Under the pieces are notes generated by a model, which ran no database searches, was not told where the DNA came from, and saw nothing but the letters and a program-made list of their open reading frames with translations. Shown here piece by piece: positions 58,038 to 64,000 of a stretch of 64,000 nt of DNA (position 1 is the first letter of the stretch; each line of letters begins with the position of its first letter). Source of the stretch: Nostoc piscinale CENA21 (GTDB lineage Bacteria; Cyanobacteriota; Cyanobacteriia; Cyanobacteriales; Nostocaceae); assembly GCF_001298445.1 (NCBI RefSeq), contig NZ_CP012036.1, positions 3,315,351 to 3,379,350 of the forward strand, in the 5' to 3' direction. The position numbers were made by a program, and so were the translations under genes.

Positions 58038-61000
58038 ATGGGTGTGAAAAATAAAAACATTGAAGATTTTTATCCCCTCTCGCCCATGCAGCAAGGTATT
58101 CTGTTTCACAGTCTTGCTACTCCTAAGTCTGGGGTTTATTTTGAACAATTTAGCTGGAATCTCCAAGGAAAGCTGAATGTCACCATGTTCCATCGTGCAT
58201 GGCAATATGTTGTAGAACGACATGCAATTTTGAGAACCTGCTTTGTTTGGGAAGGCTTAAAAGAACCAGTACAAATTGTACATCGACAAGTAAATCTACC
58301 GTGGCAAGAGTATGATTGGCAGCATCTCTCCCCGGAAGCACAACAACAAGAATTAGAATTGTTTTTCCAAAGCGATCGCTCTTGTGGTTTTAATCTTAAG
58401 CAAGCACCATTGATGCGCTTCACACTGATTCAACTGTCGCCGACTGCCTATAACTTTACCTGGAGTCATCACCATCTGTTGCTAGATGGCTGGTCTGTAG
58501 CGACAGTTTTTCAAGAAGTCCTGGCTTGTTACAAGGCTTTCAATAACGAGCGACAGGTATACTTAGAAACTATTCGCCCATATCGAGATTATATTGTTTG
58601 GCTACAGCAACAAAATTTATCTGAGGCTGAAACTTTTTGGCGACAGACGCTGCAAGGTTTTACCACTCCCACACAGCTATCAGTCAGTCCAGGAAATGGT
58701 TTACTGACTCCAACAGATAGTTATCACGAGGCAGAATTAAAGCTGTCTGTAGCTGCAACCGCCGCATTAAAATCTCTAGCAAAGCAATACCAACTCACGC
58801 TGAATACTCTAGTACAAGGAGCTTGGGCTTTGCTATTGAGCCGTTATAGCGGTCAAGAGGACGTAATTTTTGGGGCGGTAACTTCTGGTCGTCCTCCGAC
58901 TTTAGCGCAAGCCGAGTCTATGGTAGGGTTGTTTATCAACACAGTACCAATTAGAGTCCAAGTATCTCCCGACACATTGCTGGTACCTTGGCTGTTAAAA
59001 ATCAAAGAGCAACTAATTGAAGCCAGTGAATACGAGTATTGTCCGTTAGTTAAAGTCCAAGGATGGAGTGAAGTTCCTAAAGGTTTATCTTTATTCGAGA
59101 GTATAGTAATTTTTGAAAACTATGCTATGGATGCGTCTGTACGGCAAAGGGATATCAATTTGGATATCCAAGATGTGCATAGCTTTGAAAAGACTAACTA
59201 TCCAATTGCCCTGACAGTGATTCCAGGTGACGAGTTGTGGCTGAAAATTACTAGCGGCGATCGCTTCGACTGTGACACAATTCACCGGATGCTAGGACAT
59301 TTGCAGACTTTACTAGAAAGTATGGTCAAAAATCCACAGCAAAGTCTGGGTGAGTTGTCGCTGTTAACAGAATTGGAACGACATCAATTGCTAGTAGAGT
59401 GGAATAATACTCAAGTTAAGTATTCCCAACCGCAATACATCCATGAATTATTCGCCGCGCAAGTCGAGAAAACACCAGATGCAGTAGCAGTTGTATTTGA
59501 AAATGAGCAACTCACTTACCGCGAACTCAACACCAAAGCTAATCAACTAGCACATTACTTACAAACTTGCGGCGTAAAACCAGAGGTATTAGTAGGGATT
59601 TATGTAGAGCGATCGCTATTGATGGTCATCGGGTTATTAGCCATCCTCAAAGCAGGTGGCGCATACATACCCCTAGACCCTAGCTATCCCCAAGAACGCT
59701 TGGCTTATATGCTAGAAGATGCTCAACCAAGGGTTTTGTTAACCCGACAGAAATTAGTTGCAACGCTACCACATCAGCCAGCGCAGGTTATTTGTCTGGA
59801 TAGTGATTGGGAATTAATTAGCGATCGCCACAGTGCAAATCCTGTTACTCAGATCACTGAAGATCACCTCGCCTACGTCATCTATACTTCTGGTTCCACC
59901 GGAAAACCAAAGGGTGCAATGAACACCCATCGCGGTATCTGCAATCGCTTATTGTGGATGCAAGATGCTTATCAACTAACCGCCGCCGATCGAGTTTTAC
60001 AGAAAACTCCCTTTAGTTTTGATGTCTCAGTTTGGGAATTTTTCTGGCCTTTAATTACCGGGGCGCGGTTAGTCATCGCCCAACCAGAAGGACATAAAGA
60101 CCCCAACTATCTAGTTAACTTAATTATCCAGCAGCAAATTACAACTTTGCATTTTGTACCATCAATGCTGCAAGTTTTTCTCGAAGCAGCAGCAGTAGAA
60201 AAATGTCAGTCTTTGGTGCGGGTAATTGCCAGTGGAGAAGCATTACCAATTGAACTACAACAACGCTTTTTTCAGCGACTTGATGCCCAATTACATAATC
60301 TTTATGGCCCAACAGAAGCGGCTGTTGATGTCACCTTTTGGCAATGTCAAAATCATTTAAATAACCAAAAGACAGTACCTATTGGTCGCCCAATTGCCAA
60401 TATTCAAGTTTATCTCCTTGATAAATATCTTCATCCTGTGCCTGTGGGTGTACCAGGAGAAGTTTATATTGGCGGTGTCGGTGTTGGTCGGGGTTATTTA
60501 AACCGTCCTGAATTAACTGCCGAGAAATTTATTCCCAATCCCTTCAGCACCACAGCCAGCCGTCTTTACAAAACAGGTGATTTAGCCCGTTATCTTCCCA
60601 ACGGAGAAATAGAATATATTAGTCGGATTGACTATCAAGTGAAACTGCGGGGTTTCCGCATTGAACTAGGAGAAATAGAAGCGGCGATCGCTCAATATCC
60701 CGGAGTGCGAGAAACTGTAGTTGTGGTTAATGCACAACGAATAGTTGCCTATCTAGTTCCGCAAGCAGCCCAAACATTAAGCATCTCAGAACTACGTAGT
60801 TTTTTAGAATCAAAGTTACCCAGCTACATGATTCCCGTGGCTTTTGTGTTGTTAGAGGCATTGCCCTTAAACACAAATGGTAAAGTTGACCGCCGAGCCT
60901 TACCTGCACCTGATACAAACCGCCCCGAATTAGCTGATGTTTATCAACCACCGCAAACCGAAGTTGAACAAACTATTGCCGAAATTTGGCAACAAGTCCT

Positions 61001-61286
61001 GCAAGTAGAAAATGTGGGTATTCATGACAACTTTTTTGAACTCGGCGGTCATTCATTGCTGTTGGTGCAAGTACATAGTAAATTACGGGAAAAATTTACT
61101 AAAGATTTAGCGGTTCTTGATTTATTTAGATATCCCACAATTAATTCTTTAGCTAATTATTTAACGCAAGTTGAGCCGGAAAAACTAACTGCTGAGATTT
61201 CGGAAATTGTTATTGAGAAAGTTGCTGATGGCAAGGCTCAACAAAGAAAACGTTTACAGAAACTTAAATCTATTCAAAATATTTAA
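58038..61286 (+). CDS. NRPS module C-A(Ser)-PCP
   Basis: 1082 residues, starting 1 nt after the previous stop. The C domain opens FYPLSPMQQGILFHSLATPK and has HHHLLLDGWS, the type that accepts a D-configured donor, matching the upstream epimerase. A domain (YTSGSTGKPKG near 59885) code by eye D-V-W-H-I-S-L-V-D-K, serine. PCP FFELGGHSLL near 61040. C-terminal tail ends in a basic linker (KAQQRKRLQKLK), likely a docking element. Nucleotide text of its A domain is nearly the same as that of the previous module, pointing to duplication or gene conversion. Product so far ends D-Ser-L-Ser. Confidence 0.93.
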   Translation: MGVKNKNIEDFYPLSPMQQGILFHSLATPKSGVYFEQFSWNLQGKLNVTMFHRAWQYVVERHAILRTCFVWEGLKEPVQIVHRQVNLPWQEYDWQHLSPEAQQQELELFFQSDRSCGFNLKQAPLMRFTLIQLSPTAYNFTWSHHHLLLDGWSVATVFQEVLACYKAFNNERQVYLETIRPYRDYIVWLQQQNLSEAETFWRQTLQGFTTPTQLSVSPGNGLLTPTDSYHEAELKLSVAATAALKSLAKQYQLTLNTLVQGAWALLLSRYSGQEDVIFGAVTSGRPPTLAQAESMVGLFINTVPIRVQVSPDTLLVPWLLKIKEQLIEASEYEYCPLVKVQGWSEVPKGLSLFESIVIFENYAMDASVRQRDINLDIQDVHSFEKTNYPIALTVIPGDELWLKITSGDRFDCDTIHRMLGHLQTLLESMVKNPQQSLGELSLLTELERHQLLVEWNNTQVKYSQPQYIHELFAAQVEKTPDAVAVVFENEQLTYRELNTKANQLAHYLQTCGVKPEVLVGIYVERSLLMVIGLLAILKAGGAYIPLDPSYPQERLAYMLEDAQPRVLLTRQKLVATLPHQPAQVICLDSDWELISDRHSANPVTQITEDHLAYVIYTSGSTGKPKGAMNTHRGICNRLLWMQDAYQLTAADRVLQKTPFSFDVSVWEFFWPLITGARLVIAQPEGHKDPNYLVNLIIQQQITTLHFVPSMLQVFLEAAAVEKCQSLVRVIASGEALPIELQQRFFQRLDAQLHNLYGPTEAAVDVTFWQCQNHLNNQKTVPIGRPIANIQVYLLDKYLHPVPVGVPGEVYIGGVGVGRGYLNRPELTAEKFIPNPFSTTASRLYKTGDLARYLPNGEIEYISRIDYQVKLRGFRIELGEIEAAIAQYPGVRETVVVVNAQRIVAYLVPQAAQTLSISELRSFLESKLPSYMIPVAFVLLEALPLNTNGKVDRRALPAPDTNRPELADVYQPPQTEVEQTIAEIWQQVLQVENVGIHDNFFELGGHSLLLVQVHSKLREKFTKDLAVLDLFRYPTINSLANYLTQVEPEKLTAEISEIVIEKVADGKAQQRKRLQKLKSIQNI

Positions 61287-61320
61287 TACTAGTTTTGTAT
61301 GAAGAAGAAGTTTAAGAAAT

Positions 61321-61385
61321 GAACCGCAGAGGCGCAGAGTTCACGGAGGAATGAGAGTTTGAGAGATGTTTTGCATAAGTCCTAA
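61321..61385. mobile_element. Partial MITE-like element between NRPS and PKS genes
   Basis: GAACCGCAGAGGCGCAGAG text, then GAGAGTTTGAGAG and a right end TGCATAAGTCCTA, one base from the repeat end of the 24652 element. The left terminal repeat is absent. It is non-coding and lies inside the biosynthetic operon. Confidence 0.6.
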
Positions 61386-61435
61386 AAGTTTTAGAGAGTT
61401 ATTGTGTGATTAATTTTTTTTTAGTATTTAAAATC

Positions 61436-64000
61436 ATGGGTATTAGTACATCATTAAATGGTTCAGAAATAGCAGTTATTGGCTTATCGGGGCGATTTCC
61501 GGGAGCCAAAAATATTGATGAATTCTGGCAAAATCTTCAGCAAGGTAAGGAAACAATTGCATTTTTTACTGATGAAGAACTCTTGGCAGCCGGAATAAAT
61601 TCATCTTTATTAAATGACCCTAATTATGTTAAAGCCCAAGCAATTCTAGATGAGGCAGAATGTTTTGATGCCGAGTTTTTTGGCTTTAATCCCAGAGAAG
61701 CTACAATTACAGATCCTCAACACCGTGTATTTCTTGAATGTGCTTGGTCAGCTTTAGAAAATGCCGGGTATGATTCCCAAAGTTATCCAGGTGCGATTGG
61801 TGTTTATGCTGGTTCTGGAATGAACACCTACTTACTAAATATTTATTTAAATCAAAATATTATTGGTGCTATAGATCCGCAGCAACTTATGTTGGCTGGC
61901 AATAAAGATTTTTTAACTACTCGTGTTTCTTACAAACTCAACTTAGAAGGGCCTAGTTACGCAGTTCAAACCGCTTGCTCAACTTCATTGGTAGCTGTCC
62001 ACTTGGCTTGTCAAAGCTTACTCAATGGTGAGTGTGATATGGCTTTGGCTGGTGGTGTTGCCATCACTGCTGACAGAAAAACTGGATATTTATATACAGA
62101 GGGGGGGATATTATCTCCTGATGGACATTGCCGTGCTTTTGATGCTGATGCTCAAGGAACTATAGGCGGTGAGGGCGTGGGAATTGTGGTGTTGAAGCGA
62201 TTGGAAGATGCGTTGAGCGATCGCGATACAATTCATGCCATCATCAAAGGTTCAGCAATCAATAATGATGGGGCGTTTAAAGTCAGCTACACAGCACCCC
62301 GCATCGATACCCAAGCCAAGGTAATTAAAACCGCCCAAATCGTCGCGGAAGTCGAACCAGAAACTATCACCTACATTGAAACTCACGGTACAGCCACCGC
62401 TTTAGGCGACCCCATTGAAATTGCTGCCCTCACCCAAGCTTTCCGCAGCAGCACCCAAAAAACAGGTTTCTGTGCCATTGGTTCCGTCAAAACCAACATT
62501 GGACATTTGGATACTGCGGCTGGTGTGGCGGGGTTAATCAAAACTGTCCTCGCCTTGAAGCACAAACAAATACCCCCAAGCTTACATTATTCCGCCCCTA
62601 ACCCTGAAATTGACTTTGCCAATAGTCCTTTCTACGTCAACACCAAACTGACAGAATGGCAAACCAATAATATTCCCCGGCGTGCGGGAGTCAGTTCCTT
62701 TGGGTTGGGGGGAACTAATGCCCATGTGATTCTGGAAGAAGCGCCAGCATGGGATGGGGGCAGGGAGCAGGGGAGAAAGTATCAATTGTTGCTTCTGTCT
62801 GCCAAAACAGCATCAGCATTAGAAAAGGCGACTACAAATCTAGCGGATTATTTGCAAGCACATCCTGATTTAAACTTGGCTGATGCGGCTTACACATTGC
62901 TCTTTGGACGCAGAACTTTTGACTATCGGCGTGCGGTGGTGTGTCGAGATATTCCCGATGCAATTAAGGCGCTGCAAAATTCCCAGCCAGTCGCCCAAAA
63001 AACTCAGCCACGTCCAGTTGCTTTTATGTTTTCGGGGCTGGGAACTCATTATGTTGATATGGCTTTGGAACTTTACCAAACTGAGTCAACATTTCGTGGC
63101 TGTGTAGATGAATGTTGTGAACTGCTTGAGCCACTGTTGAATTTAGATTTGCGGGATGTTTTATATCCCAACAAAAATCATCAAAATGGCAACCAGCAAA
63201 CCCAAAAAGGTCTAGATTTGCGGAAAATGCTGGGACGGGGAGGGCAATCAACCGATGTCGCCACGCAAAAACTCAATCAGACTGTTTTGACGCAACCAGC
63301 CATGTTTGTGATTGAATATGCCTTGGCTCAGTTGTGGATATCTTGGGGAATTTGCCCAACGGCGATGATTGGTTACAGCATTGGTGAATATGTCGCCGCC
63401 ACTCTAGCCGGGGTTTTGTCTTTAACAGATGCTTTAACCTTGGTCGCTAGAAGGGCGCAGATGATTGACGAGTTACCAACAGGGGCAATGTTGGCTGTGC
63501 CACTTTCTGAGTCTGAGATACAGCCTTGGTTGAATGAGAAGATTTCCCTGTCAGCGATTAATGGCGAATCATTGTGTGTGGTGGCAGGTTTCCCCGATGC
63601 CGTTGGAGAATTAGAACAAAAATTGAGTGATCGCGGTTTAATAGGTAAGCGGTTACAAACTTCCCATGCTTTTCATTCTGTGATGATGGAAGCGATCGCA
63701 CCAACTTTTCACAATTTAGTTAATCAATTTAGCCTCAAATCGCCCAAAATCCCCTATATTTCCAACGTCACAGGCACTTGGATTACTGCCGAACAAGCCA
63801 CAGACCCCACCTATTGGGTGCAGCACCTTTGTCAAACAGTGCGCTTTGCCGATGGAGTCCAACAATTATCACAAAAAGACAATCCGATTTTGTTAGAGGT
63901 CGGCCCCGGTCAAGCATTAATTAGTTTTGCATCCCAATGTCTCGATAAATCCTTGATGCTTCCCAGCTTGCGTTATTCCTACGAGCAGCAGTCAGATGTT
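61436..64000 (+). CDS. Type I PKS, KS-AT..., continues past the window
   Basis: ATG at 61436; 855 codons open to the window end. KS: AVIGLSGRFPGAKNIDEFWQ, QTACSTSLVAVHLA, YIETHGTATALGDP, KTNIGHLDTAAGV, catalytic Cys and both His present. AT: FMFSGLGTHYVDM, GYSIGEYVAATLAG, SHAFHSVMMEA; HAFH again indicates malonyl-type selectivity. The AT shares the GLDLRKMLGR insertion with the first PKS, and blocks of the two genes are close to identical in DNA (for example around 46660 and 62920). It would extend the D-Ser-L-Ser chain. Reductive, ACP and release domains, if any, lie outside. Confidence 0.92.
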   Translation, partial: MGISTSLNGSEIAVIGLSGRFPGAKNIDEFWQNLQQGKETIAFFTDEELLAAGINSSLLNDPNYVKAQAILDEAECFDAEFFGFNPREATITDPQHRVFLECAWSALENAGYDSQSYPGAIGVYAGSGMNTYLLNIYLNQNIIGAIDPQQLMLAGNKDFLTTRVSYKLNLEGPSYAVQTACSTSLVAVHLACQSLLNGECDMALAGGVAITADRKTGYLYTEGGILSPDGHCRAFDADAQGTIGGEGVGIVVLKRLEDALSDRDTIHAIIKGSAINNDGAFKVSYTAPRIDTQAKVIKTAQIVAEVEPETITYIETHGTATALGDPIEIAALTQAFRSSTQKTGFCAIGSVKTNIGHLDTAAGVAGLIKTVLALKHKQIPPSLHYSAPNPEIDFANSPFYVNTKLTEWQTNNIPRRAGVSSFGLGGTNAHVILEEAPAWDGGREQGRKYQLLLLSAKTASALEKATTNLADYLQAHPDLNLADAAYTLLFGRRTFDYRRAVVCRDIPDAIKALQNSQPVAQKTQPRPVAFMFSGLGTHYVDMALELYQTESTFRGCVDECCELLEPLLNLDLRDVLYPNKNHQNGNQQTQKGLDLRKMLGRGGQSTDVATQKLNQTVLTQPAMFVIEYALAQLWISWGICPTAMIGYSIGEYVAATLAGVLSLTDALTLVARRAQMIDELPTGAMLAVPLSESEIQPWLNEKISLSAINGESLCVVAGFPDAVGELEQKLSDRGLIGKRLQTSHAFHSVMMEAIAPTFHNLVNQFSLKSPKIPYISNVTGTWITAEQATDPTYWVQHLCQTVRFADGVQQLSQKDNPILLEVGPGQALISFASQCLDKSLMLPSLRYSYEQQSDV

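Overview
The window reads as a chromosome segment of a filamentous, Nostoc-type cyanobacterium. The grounds are very frequent GCGATCGC (HIP1) octamers, cyanobacteria-restricted families (DUF1822, CGLD27-like, AMIN-domain TonB receptor, carboxysomal-type carbonic anhydrase) and short dispersed repeats of the kind common in Nostocales. Assignments are by eye; no database search was run.

Layout. 1-5890 (minus strand) is a compact operon: sigma-70-like factor, a 53-residue protein, a DUF1822 protein and a large caspase-STAND NTPase protein that leaves the window at base 1. A secreted protein of unknown function is divergent from it (6029-7417). 7.5-12.9 kb holds an M48 metalloprotease broken by a homopolymer frameshift, a HupE/UreJ-like membrane protein, a bacterial sugar transferase, a coiled-coil protein and SurE. 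12.9-18.5 kb is a run of three two-component signalling proteins, the first also frameshifted in an A-run. 19-34 kb is mostly housekeeping: a histidine-rich helical protein, a DUF697 GTPase, initiator tRNA-Met, L-asparaginase, CGLD27-like protein, RsfS, a glycosyltransferase, carbonic anhydrase, an anion permease, a PNPOx-like flavoprotein divergent from a MocR regulator, and a DUF938 methyltransferase. Short inverted-repeat elements and decayed genes lie between them.

33.4-37.4 kb encodes a siderophore-type substrate-binding protein and a TonB-dependent receptor. After a 984-bp region containing several inverted repeats, a plus-strand hybrid NRPS/PKS cluster runs from 38391 to the window end: FAAL-ACP-C-A-MT-PCP, then KS-AT-KR-ACP, then four genes of the FkbH/I/J/K type for an ACP-bound hydroxymalonyl-like extender (no O-methyltransferase seen), then C-A(Ser)-PCP-E, C-A(Ser)-PCP, and a second KS-AT that is cut off. 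The expected product is a lipopeptide-polyketide containing D-Ser-L-Ser and an alpha-hydroxylated ketide unit. No termination domain is in the window. The neighbouring uptake genes make an amphiphilic siderophore a reasonable but unproven idea.

A recurring oddity is that three long genes are each out of frame, at four sites in all, by exactly one extra A in a coding-strand A-run (A6, A7, A8, A9). Either the sequence carries homopolymer errors or these genes depend on slippage.
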